Assembly (NCBI GenBank): GCA_019044685.2
Contig: JAGTXX020000009.1
Span: forward strand, 1,364,001-1,428,000
DNA length: 64,000 nt
Source of the DNA: Nannochloris sp. 'desiccata'
Lineage: Eukaryota; Chlorophyta; Trebouxiophyceae; Chlorellales; Chlorellaceae
Reading direction: 5' to 3'
The notes under the pieces are model-generated. The model was not told the DNA's origin and did no database searches. It saw nothing but the letters and a program-made list of their open reading frames with translations. Both the position numbers and the translations under genes were made by a program. The first letter of the stretch is position 1; every line of letters starts with the position of its first letter. Below, in pieces: positions 29,964 to 41,196 of the stretch.

Positions 29964-31575
29964 ATGACTGAATCTGCTGTCCAGACTACAACGACTTGCT
30001 GCCAACACGGCCCTGGATACGCAAGTCCCCTTGTAAGTCAACTACCCAACGCACAGACTCTCGTATCCTACCCATCAGTGTTCTCTGTGCCAAAATCTTT
30101 CCAAAACTACTTGTTTCATCTCGACACCCAATAAACCCACCCAATGTCATCTTTCCATCATCACCCCTTTGCAGGAAGCGTTCAATTCTGGCGACCGTGA
30201 GAAGCTTCTATACCTCCCCGCTGTTGTTCCAGATCATTCTCGTCCCGATTATCTTGTTACTGTCGATGCAAACCCCGATTCTTCCACCTACTCTCAAGTG
30301 ATTCACCGCTTACCTCTCGGGACCGCTGACGAGCTCCATCATTCAGGCTGGAATGCATGCTCCTCCTGCTTCGACGACTCCTCCAAGGCCCGTTCTCTGC
30401 TAATTCTACCTGCATTGGGCTCTGGCAGGGTCCATGCTGTCGATGTGGCAACGGACCCCCGAGCTCCTCGTCTTGCCAAGACGGTGGAGCAAAAAGAGAT
30501 CGTTGCTGCCACTGGATTGACCTATTTGCACTCTACTCACTGTTTGGCTACTGGGGAAATTATGATTTCGGCCATGGGTGACACTGAAGGCGAGGCTAAA
30601 GGCGGCTTTCTTGTTCTTGATGAAAAATTAAACAGCGTCAAATTGTGGAGCGATCACCCTACGTTACCCTATGGCTATGATTACTGGTACCAACCTCGCT
30701 TGAATGTCATGATCTCTACTGGATGGGGTGCTCCAAAGGCCTTTACTAAAGGCTTCAACCCCGCCGAGGTAGAAACCCTCTATAACCGACAATTATATGT
30801 TTGGGATTGGACCACCAAGAAAGTTATTCAAGAGATTGATTTGGGTGCTGAAGGCCTTATTCCTTTGGAAGTGCGTTTCTTACACGAACCTACTGCTCCC
30901 CATGGCTTTGTTGGGGCTGCATTAAGTTCAAATATCATTCACTTTACCAACTCTACTGCCACCGCCTCAGATGGCAATGGTACCCATTCAAAGGACTGGA
31001 CAGCCTCAGCTGTGATCAAACAACCCTGGATGGATGTTGAAGGCTGGTTATTACCCCAAGTACCTCCCCTCATTACAGATATCTTAATCTCATTGGATGA
31101 TAAATATCTCTATTTTTCAAATTGGCTCCGTGGCGATCTCGTTCAATATGATATTTCAGACCCTGGCCACCCAAAATTAGCAGGAAGGATTTGGCTGGGT
31201 GGGGTTGCACGCCGTGGGGATGACTCTATCAAAGTCACTGGGGGTTTGCCTGAGGATGTCGGCACGGAGCTGCCCGAGGTGCCGACCGTAAAAGGAGCGG
31301 TCTTACGAGGAGGTCCTCAGATGATTCAATTGAGCCTTGATGGCAAGCGTTTATACGTGACAAATTCTCTGTACAGTGCATGGGATAAGCAGTTCTACCC
31401 CGATATGGCCAAAAATGGCTCCTATTTGCTGCGGGTGAATGTGGACACCGAAAAGGGCGGGTTGAGTTTGGATCAAGATTTCTTTGTTGATTTTTCAAAA
31501 GAGCCTGATGGTCCTGCTTTGGTGCATGAAGTGAGGTATCCCGGCGGGGATTGCAGTAGCGATATCTGGGTTTGA
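29964..31575 (+). CDS. SBP1: Selenium-binding protein 1 / methanethiol oxidase family
   Basis: Exon 1 (29964-30032, MTESAVQTTTTCCQHGPGYA) joins exon 2 (30175-31575) to give 489 residues, a typical length. Family landmarks are CC-GPGYASPLEAF, REKLLYLPAVVPDHSRPDYL, DELHHSGWNACSSCFDD (the Se/metal-linked Cys), TGLTYLHSTHCLATGEIMIS, LPYGYDYWYQPRLNVMISTG and the C-terminal VHEVRYPGGDCSSDIWV. SELENBP1 folds as a beta-propeller and in animals oxidises methanethiol to H2S, H2O2 and formaldehyde; plant SBPs bind Cd and selenite. Selenium here is bound, not encoded: no in-frame TGA is present. The intron is phase 0. Confidence 0.95.
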
Positions 31576-32232
31576 GTCATTTGGCGGTAAAAAGTTTCAA
31601 GTTGTGGTTCAATGAAGGGTCACGAAAACTTTTTTGGAAAAGGCTGACCTGGCAATTGCACCTTTAATTTTAGGCTTTTTTTTAACATAAAACCCTGCAT
31701 TGCCGTTAATATTTACCGATTAAGCTTTTGGATGCATTCTGTTTTATGTGAATATAAAAATGAGTAAAGAAATGACCTGGTTCATGCAACATCATTCTAT
31801 CTTACTAGAATTCTAGCAGAATCTGAATTAACTAACACCACTCATAAGAAACGACTGCACTCAAGTAGAACATGCTGGCGGTGGTGGTGGTTTGTAGATG
31901 GTATTGGAGCAATGGCTGATTATATCGGAAGACCAAATAGCAGGGAACGTAGCGACACAGAGAAGCTTTTGCAGACAAGTAGATGAAGAGCGTCGGCTTG
32001 CTTATGTCGGTATCATCACGGGTTTTTAGGCAACCCGTCTCTAGCGAATTATATCTATGAGTATACTGCTTATTTGAGAAAACGATTTGATACTATGAGG
32101 ACTCATACGTGCTTTATAAAGATTGGGTCACTAGACACCATTTAGCTATGATTTTGTTACATCTGGTAGGCATTGTGCTACACCTCTAGAAAATTAGGAG
32201 CATCACGCCCCAGTTAAAATTTTTATTTTTAT
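31576..32232. other. Intergenic region without a recognisable gene
   Basis: About 650 bases between two convergent genes. Beyond the presumed 3' UTRs I find no frame with a family signature and no tRNA-like hairpin set. An unannotated noncoding RNA cannot be excluded. Confidence 0.5.
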
Positions 32233-33047
32233 TTAAGCCACAAGCTGAACTACACCGCCAGCCTCGTTGATCTTCTTCTCTGCGAGCTTGGATACAAACT
32301 TGGCACGCACGACCACGGGCTGAGCAGGGAGCTGTCCCTTGCCAAGCACCTTGAAATATCCGTGCTGAGTAACGTCAATGACGGGAGCAGCAGCAGTGTC
32401 CTTAGCAGCCTCAAGGCGACCCTCCTCACCGACGAGAGTCCAGAGCTTATCAAGATTAATAACGGGGCAGAAATACTTGTTCATACTCTTATGGAAGTAA
32501 CGCATACCAACCTTTCCGAAGTAACCAGGATGATATTTGTCCATGAGAATTCTGTAAGGAAAACCAATAAAGAACGGGTTAGTTATCGTGCATATAGGTC
32601 ATACCGTGTATTGATTGTGTAACATTGTGCCAGGAATGACACACCCCAAAGCAAGATGCAATAAATAGCCAATAAACTATACTTGCCTGTGATGATGCTG
32701 GCCACCAGCGTTACCGCGGCCACCAGGATGCTTCCTGTGCTTTCCGATACGGCCATGACCGGCACTAACGTGTCCCCTCTTCTTTCTATGTTTCCTCAAG
32801 CCTGCAAATACAAAATGAGGGCGGCCATCAGTTCATTAATTCCATTCATAGACAAAGTCTCCTCCAGAGCTGGCAATAATGCTGTCCGCTGCTATAGAAT
32901 AGTTAACGCTGGCTAAGTATCCAAATACCCATTGCAGGACTAACAGCAGACAGCTTTCGCCGTCTAAACATGCAGTCCTCTCTGGGCATTGCTGCTGGTT
33001 TAAAAAGGCCGCTTTTAAAATTTCCCCTGCAACTTACGGGTCGTCAT
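32233..33047 (-). CDS. RPL27A: 60S ribosomal protein uL15 (L27a/L28)
   Basis: Three exons: 33047-33038 (ten bases), 32801-32687 and 32551-32233, giving 147 residues. The product begins [20 protein letters not shown] and continues [20 protein letters not shown], then [19 protein letters not shown], the canonical uL15 sequence. Intron 2 has a GC donor (CACAG/GCAAGT) instead of GT, with a normal TTACAG acceptor; the frame and family match require this junction. It sits in the cytosolic large subunit near the exit tunnel. It shares a 300-base divergent promoter with mS34. Confidence 0.95.
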
Positions 33048-33348
33048 CTTGAATAAATGCTCCCGAAGCCGACGATAAGGCTAATAAGAGGACGATTTTG
33101 ATGCAGGAAGTGGCCTAAATGGGCAGCATTGAGCTTGAAGCCGACTGCCAGGGTCAAAGAAACAATTTCACGACGCTATTTTGGGTCTTAACTCTTGCAT
33201 TAAAGTTTCTCCTGATTGTGTTCATCAATTCGGAGTGGGCAATAAAGTAATGTGTAGTTAATTTCTAGACTAGACTCCTCGAACGATTTTAAAGTTGTTT
33301 ATACCCGATCAAATTTTGTGCCTCAGTTTGAGGAAATTTACCTGAAAA
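33048..33348. other. Divergent promoter between uL15 and mS34
   Basis: 301 bases between the two opposite start codons. No open frame of note. It drives a cytosolic and a mitochondrial ribosomal protein from one spacer. Confidence 0.55.
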
Positions 33349-33972
33349 ATGCGGCAAACACTCCCAAAGCTAGCTAAAAATGGTGAGAATAGATGTAGAT
33401 TTTCGGCAACAATGCGGCATAAGAAACATCCATTGAGAAATATCGTTATAAAGAATCTGAACGAAGCTTCAATTTTCACCGCCACTGACGCTATTGCTCT
33501 TTTTCTTGTTTGCAGCTTATGAAGTGTTGAGTAGCTTACCAAAACATGGTATGGGAACAAAAATTACACGTAGCACATGGCAGGATAATTCATTTTGGAC
33601 GGTCACACAGATTAAAACTGAGATGGTACGTTGATTTTTCCTCTCTCCCCGAGAACCTCACTCTAGCGTTACTTATTCTAATTGTACTTGCTTGCATTCA
33701 TTTAGCAGGATGGAAAAAGAGGGAAAGCATATGGTCTACTGACATGGCGAGGGGAGCAGCAAGGTGAGCAACCTTCCCGCATTAGAGGTGCATCTAAAAA
33801 ACTATGGAGACCACTCGGGGCAGCAGCAGGAGCAGTAGGACCGGAGCCAACACCGGTATGGCCATCATTAGCAGCGTCTGCAATGGAAGAAGCAGAAGTA
33901 AAACGACAAGAGCCTGAAGCAACAGAGAGTGTAGAAGCAGATAGTCAAAGTGAAGATGCCCCACCATCGTAG
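33349..33972 (+). CDS. MRPS34: Mitochondrial ribosomal small-subunit protein mS34
   Basis: Three short exons: 33349-33382 (MRQTLPKLAKN), 33516-33625 and 33709-33972, giving 135 residues. I built it from splice sites; no single frame shows it. Exon 2 encodes YEVLSSLPKHGMGTKITRST then WQDNSFWTVTQIKTEM. Exon 3 continues DGKRGKAYGLLTWRGEQQ and RIRGASKKLWRPLG. The run 'G-G-VTR--W----FWT-T-----GK-WG-LTW-G' is the mS34 signature known from plants and animals. The C-terminal acidic tail is variable. Introns: phase 1 then phase 0, all GT-AG. A TGTAA motif lies near 34131. Confidence 0.85.
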
Positions 33973-34181
33973 CTGGCGTCTATGGTGTCCTAGTAAAAAC
34001 TTTCTTTATTCTCTGTTCTTTCTTTCTTTACCAACTACATATCTCTACGTATTATTTTCTTTATTTCGCACGTAATAATAACTGTTTAACTTCATAGAGT
34101 TTAATACCTTGTTTGATTCACTACACATTATGTAAAAGTAAATTTATTCTCTTATCATGATAAAGAATAATAAAATATAGA

Positions 34182-36387
34182 CTACTTTCTTCTCCTCCTC
34201 TTCAAGGCAACATACCCGGTCTGCAATTCATCCCCCGGCACCGGCGCCTCCTCCTCCTCCGGCTTCGCCTCCTCCTCCGGCTCTATACTTCCTTTGCTCC
34301 TCTCCCTTGCCACTTCTTTACTTCCCCCACCACCATTAGTAGGAGCTTTCGCAGACTTCTTCGTCGTTTTCGATTCATAAAATGCAATCAGCGTATACAT
34401 ACAATGGATCAATTTCGGTCCCAGGAGCCATTTTGAAGGGAAATTTTCTTTAAAGCCATCGTTCCACACAACAAACAGCTCAAGATCCTGCCCAGTATGT
34501 TTAGCGCCTGTTAATTTGGCATCAGCCCACATCTCTGGTTGTAAACGGATCCTTAAAGTTTTCCTTCTTTCTTTTTCTTCATCAGAGAGGTAGGTCTCTT
34601 TTTCAAAGTCGGCCAGCTCCTCCTCCTCCTCTTCTTTTTTTTCTTCTGTATCCTCTGTCTTTTCTTCTTCCAACTCTTCTCCTCCTTCATCTTCAGTATC
34701 AGGAAGAGGCATCGGGGCATGAATGATCTCTACATCATCTTCTTCTTCTTCCTCCTCCTCAGCGATCGGCTGGGTGGGGGCCGCTGCTGCCGCAGTAATG
34801 CGGATTGGGGTAGCTCCTTCAGGCTCTCTCGATTTAGGATCTCGAGAAGGCCCTGGCATCACTTTCCTCCTTCGTTTTCTTTCTTCTACTTCTTCGTTTG
34901 TTTCTCTACGATTTAAGGTCTCCAGTGCTGCAATTGCTGCCGCTTCGCCCGCTGCCTGCACCGCATTTCTGGCTGCTGCAGAGACTCCTTCGACAGTTCT
35001 CCTAGGAGGAGGCTTCTTAGGATGCCTCGCTTGATTGGCTTGCTGTTTTTGAGCATACTCTACATTATTTCTAAGAAGAGGGTGAACTCTAACGCCATTT
35101 ACAAGAGGAAGAGGGGCACGGGTACCATGAGCAACTTTGTTGACAGCTGCAACGACAGAAGGGGCCAATGGCCTCCTCGCATTACCATACGCTCGAGGTC
35201 TCTTACTTATATAACCAGCACCAGACGCAGCACCAGTAGCACCGAGTGGTAATAAATGAGAGACTCTAGGCACGGAACCCGGTGGCTCTTTCATTAATTC
35301 ATTATTTTGCAGCTGCTCTGCGGCTAGCCATTGCAAGGGCCCACTCGGGGAAATCGCAGCAGCAGCAGCCGGCAAGAAAACTCCACCATCTCCACTTGGT
35401 AAAGGCAACAAGCGTACGTGTTCTTCAGGTTGTGAGTACAGCTGTACACGCTGTGCTAATTGATCATCTCTCGTTACTCGTCCTTGGTGACTTCCCCTCA
35501 AGGGCACTTTGGGCTCCGGAAGCAGCAGCGGTGATGGTAACCTATCTGGCACCTGCTGACGTTGCAGCTGATGCTGCTGTTGATCTTGTATATGCATATT
35601 TTCAGGATTATAGAATTCCCCTTGAATAACTGAAGCTTGATGTTCACCACCACCATCACCATCGATATAGATACCGTCAGCAGCAGCGCCACCTGCTTGC
35701 ACACTGCCTCCTACAGTCGCTGTATCTTCCTCTCCGCTGGGGATAGCACCACCTCCTTTCTTTAACTTCCAAGTATCAAGCATCGATTTCCACGTACTTG
35801 CAAAATTTGTTTTTAGTTGTCCTTTAGAAAACCACTCGCCCTGTTCTTGACTTTGCCCAGGGAACATCACTAAATAGTTATACTCGGAGCGTTTTCCACG
35901 CCGTTTCTGCTCATCTAAGACGATAATAGGTGCAACCCGTTGTTGTTCGTGCTCCATTTGCTGTGTATTAGGCAGTTGAGTGGCAGGCACATCACCCGAC
36001 AAGATGGCAACAATAGCAGCGTCGATGTCAATTGAGTTTATGATTCTGCCTTTGATATTGTCTTCGGAAGCTTGTAGAGCAATCTTGACAGCCTGACGAG
36101 CGCGAAAAGCAGGAAAATCGGAAGCTATGGCCATGTCTTCTGCAATATTTGCCCATCCTTGCCACGAGCGGTAGGGGAATGCGTTCTTGTCTTGTTGTTC
36201 CTCGGGTAAGTCAACGGTGGCCCGGCGAACGTCGTAGCAATCCTGACTCAGATGGTAGTAAAGGTTGATTTAAGAGGGCGAAAGGATAAGGTGGTAGGGG
36301 ATTATAGGAAACACCATTTCAGTTGAAGGGTACAAATCTCACCATGAGGCCTTCCCATATGTAAATGGGCTCTTCAGGGCCGTTCAT
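34182..36387 (-). CDS. Chromodomain/chromoshadow-like (HP1-like) nuclear protein
   Basis: Exon 1 (36387-36343, MNGPEEPIYIWEGLM) splices in phase 0 to exon 2 (36242-34182), giving 701 residues. The N-terminal block CYDVRRATVDLPEEQQ, FPYRSWQGWANIAEDM is not a family I know. Residues about 125-176 look chromo-like (KRSEYNYLVMFPGQSQEQGE, STWKSMLDTW). A long disordered, Pro/Arg- and Glu-rich middle follows. Near 580-650, KTLRIRLQPEMWADAKLTGA then DLELFVVWNDGFKENFPSKW and CMYTLIAFYESK resembles a chromoshadow domain. HP1-type proteins read H3 methyl-lysine and dimerise through the shadow domain. The assignment is by pattern, so the binding specificity is unknown. Confidence 0.62.
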
Positions 36388-36833
36388 TCCGACCCCTTTA
36401 TTTTTTTATTACCGAGATACAGTTGCTGGGGAATTTTCAAAGACTGCGAGTGTGCAACAATTTCCGTTGAAGTTATCAATTCTGTCAAGATTACACACAT
36501 GAGCACGCACACCCGCTTTCAGCAGAGCCGATACTTGTATTAACTACTGAGATAATAAGGCTTCGCGATTTAACTAGCTGAAATCATTTTAGAACAAGAA
36601 AATTGGCCTCCTGCTCTGCCTGCTGAGTGGCGCTGTGGCACATCTGGCCTCCTCTCCTCCAGTCTGCTGGTATCACTCTGCTCCGGTGTTTAACACGCGT
36701 TCCTGGAATAAACGAAATTTATAAACAGTAATATATATAACTACCATAAAAAGAGTACCTAAATATAAACAGTACTAGCATCCCCACACTGCCGCCAAGC
36801 GGCCAGCAAACTTTCATAAAAATAAACAAAATT
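36388..36833. other. Spacer between HP1-like gene and GH92 gene
   Basis: About 445 bases: upstream region of the HP1-like gene and the GH92 3' flank. No gene is visible. Confidence 0.5.
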
Positions 36834-39539
36834 TCAATCGATTTTCGAGCTCATTTCCAGCTCCAACACCCCTCCATTCATTATTTCATCATGCGTTATA
36901 TACAATCTTCTTAAAAGTTCTCCATTTAAGCTAACGTTCTTCACAAATACATCTCCTCTCGTTCCCGCCCCCTGAGCCTTCACTTCAAATTTCCTTCCCT
37001 GTCCTACATCTATTACAGCGTGATCAAATATCGGACTCCCAAGCTGATATTTGGCTTCAGCGGGGTTGACGGGATAGAATCCTAGCGCGCTAAATATATA
37101 CCAAGCACTCATCTGGCCACAATCTTCGTTTCCCACATAACCCTCCGGCTCTGCTCGATAAAATTGTTTTACTATTTCGCGTGCTCTAGCTTGTGTTTTA
37201 TGTGGAGAACCTAGATAATTGTATAAATATGCGACGTGATGGCTTGGTTCGTTGCCATGGGCGTATTGGCCAATCATTCCCGAGATATCCTCGCTTGTCC
37301 ACAAACCCACAACGGCCGGATTTTCTTGAAAAAGTGCATCGAGCTTGGCTTCAAAGTTAGCTGATCCATTAAATAATTTAATTAATCCTGGTATATCATG
37401 TGGAACAAACCACAGATGCTGCCAGGCAGTTCCTTCAGTGTAATCCCCTCCTTCGTGCTCAGACTGCCGGGGATTAAACCGGGTTTTCCAAGTATTATTT
37501 TTAAATTTCGCTCTCATAAACTGTGTTTCAGGGTCAAATACTCGTTTATACCCTTGGGAACGTTTATAAAAATACGCTGCATCTTTGTGACGTCCCAATA
37601 TTTCAGCTATTTGGGCAATACACCAGTCATCGTACGACAATTCCAATGTGACGGTCACTGATTCATCTTTCTTTCCTGCTGGTATAAATCCAAATCTATG
37701 CATTAAAGCACCACCACGTTCAACATCCATCGCAGTCCCTTTCATAGCTTTATATGCACGCTTAATATCTTGTTTACTTAATAGATTTTTCTTTGCCGCT
37801 TCTGTGAGCATCACCGCCGCATGATAGCCCGGCATTGTTCTTGTTTCGACTCCAGCTAATGGCCAGAACGGCAGTAATCCGCCTTGGTGATCCGCATGGG
37901 CTAAGAAAGTACGCATCATATCTTTAACTCGGTCTGGGTTAAGAATGGTAAGGAGAGGGTGGGCGGCTCGGAAAGTGTCCCAAATAGAAAACGTTGAATA
38001 ATAGTCAGGCGAGAAAGAAGTATTAGCATCATAACTGTTATCATTTTCACTCTCAGAGGCACTAGTAACAAGGTTTCCACTCCTGATATTACTACCAGAA
38101 AGCACTCTATGTATCTGCGAATCAGGTCCCCTGTAAGCGCCACTTTTATCTGAAAGTATTGTCGGTGCGAGCTTTGTATGATATAAACTAGTATAAAACA
38201 CAGATTTAGCCTCTTCAGTACCCCCTTGAACCACAATTTTTCTTAATTCAGATTCCCATGCTGCAGCAGCTGCTTGTCTGACGGAATCAAAATCCCAATT
38301 AGGGTTTTCAAGACGGAGATTGTCCTTTGCGCCTTCAACGCTCACAGAGGATATGCCAATTTTTAATAATACAAGTAAAGGCTCTTCCTCATTTTCATCA
38401 GCAGAATCACCAGTGTTATTAGGATCTGTAGTAATATTATTATCACTGTTAATAGAGTTCTTTAAATTATCAAAGGTGAAGTAGGCGATGGTATACTCGC
38501 CCTCGGCAACCCCCTTCATCATCCCATGATTGTCGGCAACTACGGTTTCTACTTCGGCGCCTTGAATTAAAGTGACTGCGCTCAAGGGAACTGAAAACTC
38601 CATAGCAAAATAAACGTGATGGTTTTCTGCCCATCCAGTACTCTTACGATACCCTGTAATTGAGGTCGTCCATGTGCCATTAATCAAGTCATCTGAAGAC
38701 GAGATGCTGGTCAGTTCAATCAGTGAGGCCTCCAACGCATCAGTATTAAGAGCAAAACATAGATTTAATACTATCCCGGGCAGATATTCTGAAGAAGATG
38801 CAGAACTTTGTGGTTCAAAAGCTGCGGAATCTATAGGAGCAAATGGGTTTTTTGTAGCTGAAGGAGGATAAAAAGTGTAGCGATGCATCCCAGTTCTTTC
38901 AGTTGCCGTCAACTCAACTTGCACTCCATGGTCCATAAACACTGAATAATAGCCGGGTTCAGCAACTTCATTGCTATGATTAAAACTTTGCCGTAGATCC
39001 AAATCCCAAAATTCTTTCAATGACGTGCTATTAATAGGGGAGAGAGTTGGCTGGACGGAGATGTCAAGCAAGTCGCCAATGCCGGTACCACTCAAGTGGG
39101 TATGAGAGAAGCCAATGATAGTGGAAGCGTTGTAGTGATAGCCTGAAGAGTAAGCCCAACCTTCATTACCATTGTCAGGGCTAAGCTGAACCATGCCAAA
39201 AGGAACAGTAGCGCCAGGATAGGTATGGCCTTGGCCTCCGGTGCCGATGAAGGTATTTACATATTTGTTAAAGTGAGGCGGCGGCGGTGGTGGTGGTGGT
39301 GGTAAAGCTGGTTTTTGTAGTTCTTCTTCATCTTTTCGTTGTTGCTCTTGCGCTTCAGGTACGCTATTGTGTACTCTATTCCAAACCTGTGCAGAATACG
39401 AGGTATTTAAAAGCGCAAAGAGGATGGTGGCGAACAGAGGCAGAAGAAAAAATTTCAAAAGTCGTGCGGAGAGTCGCCGCTGTCTTTTTTGTTTTCTTGC
39501 GTGCCACATTTGCCGAGGCATTCCTTCTCTCGCAATCAA
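36834..39539 (-). CDS. Glycoside hydrolase family 92 alpha-mannosidase, type II membrane
   Basis: Single-exon 901-residue protein. A basic N-terminus (MWHARKQKRQRRLSARLLKF) precedes one hydrophobic anchor at about 28-46 (FFLLPLFATILFALLN) and a proline run, giving a type II Golgi or ER topology. The GH92 domain starts at KYVNTFIGTGGQGHTYPGAT and shows PFGMVQLSPDNGNEGWAYSS, GFSHTHLSGTGIGDLLDIS, the central FSIWDTFRAAHPLLTILNPD, and GNEDCGQMSAWYIFSALGFY near the C-terminus. GH92 enzymes are Ca2+-dependent exo-alpha-mannosidases (mainly alpha-1,2) that trim N-glycans. They are best known in bacteria and fungi. No frameshift or missing core motif is seen. The gene is intronless, unlike many neighbours. 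Confidence 0.92.
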   Translation of the reverse strand: MIAREGMPRQMWHARKQKRQRRLSARLLKFFLLPLFATILFALLNTSYSAQVWNRVHNSVPEAQEQQRKDEEELQKPALPPPPPPPPPHFNKYVNTFIGTGGQGHTYPGATVPFGMVQLSPDNGNEGWAYSSGYHYNASTIIGFSHTHLSGTGIGDLLDISVQPTLSPINSTSLKEFWDLDLRQSFNHSNEVAEPGYYSVFMDHGVQVELTATERTGMHRYTFYPPSATKNPFAPIDSAAFEPQSSASSSEYLPGIVLNLCFALNTDALEASLIELTSISSSDDLINGTWTTSITGYRKSTGWAENHHVYFAMEFSVPLSAVTLIQGAEVETVVADNHGMMKGVAEGEYTIAYFTFDNLKNSINSDNNITTDPNNTGDSADENEEEPLLVLLKIGISSVSVEGAKDNLRLENPNWDFDSVRQAAAAAWESELRKIVVQGGTEEAKSVFYTSLYHTKLAPTILSDKSGAYRGPDSQIHRVLSGSNIRSGNLVTSASESENDNSYDANTSFSPDYYSTFSIWDTFRAAHPLLTILNPDRVKDMMRTFLAHADHQGGLLPFWPLAGVETRTMPGYHAAVMLTEAAKKNLLSKQDIKRAYKAMKGTAMDVERGGALMHRFGFIPAGKKDESVTVTLELSYDDWCIAQIAEILGRHKDAAYFYKRSQGYKRVFDPETQFMRAKFKNNTWKTRFNPRQSEHEGGDYTEGTAWQHLWFVPHDIPGLIKLFNGSANFEAKLDALFQENPAVVGLWTSEDISGMIGQYAHGNEPSHHVAYLYNYLGSPHKTQARAREIVKQFYRAEPEGYVGNEDCGQMSAWYIFSALGFYPVNPAEAKYQLGSPIFDHAVIDVGQGRKFEVKAQGAGTRGDVFVKNVSLNGELLRRLYITHDEIMNGGVLELEMSSKID

Positions 39540-40436
39540 GTACGCATCTCTATGTTCGTGTATCCTCCTATGGGGAGCAGGATGGGTCTATTTGGTAAAA
39601 TTTGAGTTGCAATGGCAGAATTAAGTGGATTTGTCCAGCCACAATTGAGAGAAAGGTTTTAAAAGGTGACGAATATAATTAGCTGCGCCGCCTCATTTGT
39701 GTCTATCTATTTTAATATATATATGGATCGGAAGGTTGCGTGCGCCAGAAATCAAGCTCAAGATAGCCATCGTATGCAAATTGGTGGAGCTTAAATGTAG
39801 CAATTTCCAGACTGCAAGCTAAATTCTCCCATACTCTCCTGTAAAAATCGGACCATTATACCTGCCATATTTCATTAGATCGAAAAGAACTGTTCATTCT
39901 GCCATATTTATTGAAAATTTCCCAAGATCTGTTCTCCAAAGCTATATCTATTTTCTAATCTGTACTTCAAGTTGCGCACTAAATACTAATACTTACAGGG
40001 TCATTCTTTCGAAAATTCTTTACATTAGTACAAGGCTCTGCGGTTGTAGAAGAGTAAGAAAGTTCTGCTAAATACGTCAATCACATATGAAAGGAGAAGA
40101 GAGAGAAAAAAAACGGTCACCGTCAATTTTAGAAAAGTCAACTGTCAAAAAGGACATAAATCGTACTAGTAAGAGACATGAGGCTCAAGGAAAGACGCTC
40201 TCAACACCACAACGACAAAACAAAAGCCACAATGGAATATTAAAATAATCATAACCAGCAAAATCAATATTTAGAAAACTACGATGAAAAAGAAAACACA
40301 AGAGCTCTGTTTGTCATTCTTTACTTGTGGTGTTTCGTAGAGGGGCGAATAGAGAGAACAATCATCCATGGCCACGCACATATCATATCGAATCGAACAA
40401 GGAGACAAAATAAAGAAAGAATTGAGAGACATTGCG

Positions 40437-40475
<39 letters not shown>

Positions 40476-41196
40476 ACTTGTGCCACCGACACAAACGCCT
40501 TTGAAATTTTTGATAAAGAGAAAAGTAGGAAAAGGAGACGTTCATCTATCATTAATTCATTCATTCATTAATTGGAACATTGGTTGACGAGTGTGCTTGG
40601 TAAAAAAGAACGCACACAGGTCAAGAAAAGAGCGAGAAAAAGAAAGAAAAGAAGCCGAGCAAGCAGAAAAAACAGAAAGACGTTGGGACAAATTTCTAGG
40701 TTCATTCTCATTTATTAATATAATAAATCAACTCATACCAGGGAAAGAAAGGGGGGAAAGAAAAGGGAGAAAATAAAGATGAAAAGGAATCATTCATTAA
40801 ACGGGTTTGATTGCGTTAGGGGGGAAAACGGGGGAGGGGGGCCCACAGCGTCCTGTTGGCGGTACTATTTTGATTGGATTGATTTAGTTTTCATAAAAGA
40901 CGATATAAAAGAATTCAAAACTACTCTTTTTTAAATTATCTGCTTGGAAAAAGCACCTCTATGGACAAATAAGAGGGTAGGAGACGGATAGAGAAGAAAA
41001 AGGACAAAGAAGAACCTGGCTCTTTGGTAATTAATTCATTTTCAGAGGGTACGTTCGCCCTTTTGAAATTAATTTGACTAGGAGGAAAGGGAAAAGAAAA
41101 CACAATATGAGGGGGAGGGTAGTTTAAATAAAAGGGCTACCCCGAAAAACACACACCTAATCAAATGGGCAAAATAAGTAGAGATAGAGAGGATAT
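39540..41196. other. Long gene-poor polypurine region with a 36-G tract
   Basis: 1.65 kb without a convincing gene. From about 40080 to 41350 the + strand is strongly purine-rich (GAAAGAAAAG-type runs), with a homopolymer of 36 G at 40439-40474. On the minus strand this could be an unusually long pyrimidine-rich 3' UTR of the PLATZ gene. Short frames here have simple, repetitive composition only. Confidence 0.7.
40439..40474. repeat. Homopolymer G36 tract
   Basis: Thirty-six consecutive G on the + strand (C36 on the minus strand). Such a tract can form G-quadruplexes and is prone to length change and sequencing error. Confidence 0.95.

Noticed and set aside
40591..40776. 61-codon Lys/Glu/Arg frame in the polypurine region
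   Set aside because: Any frame through a polypurine tract gives this composition; no conservation is apparent.
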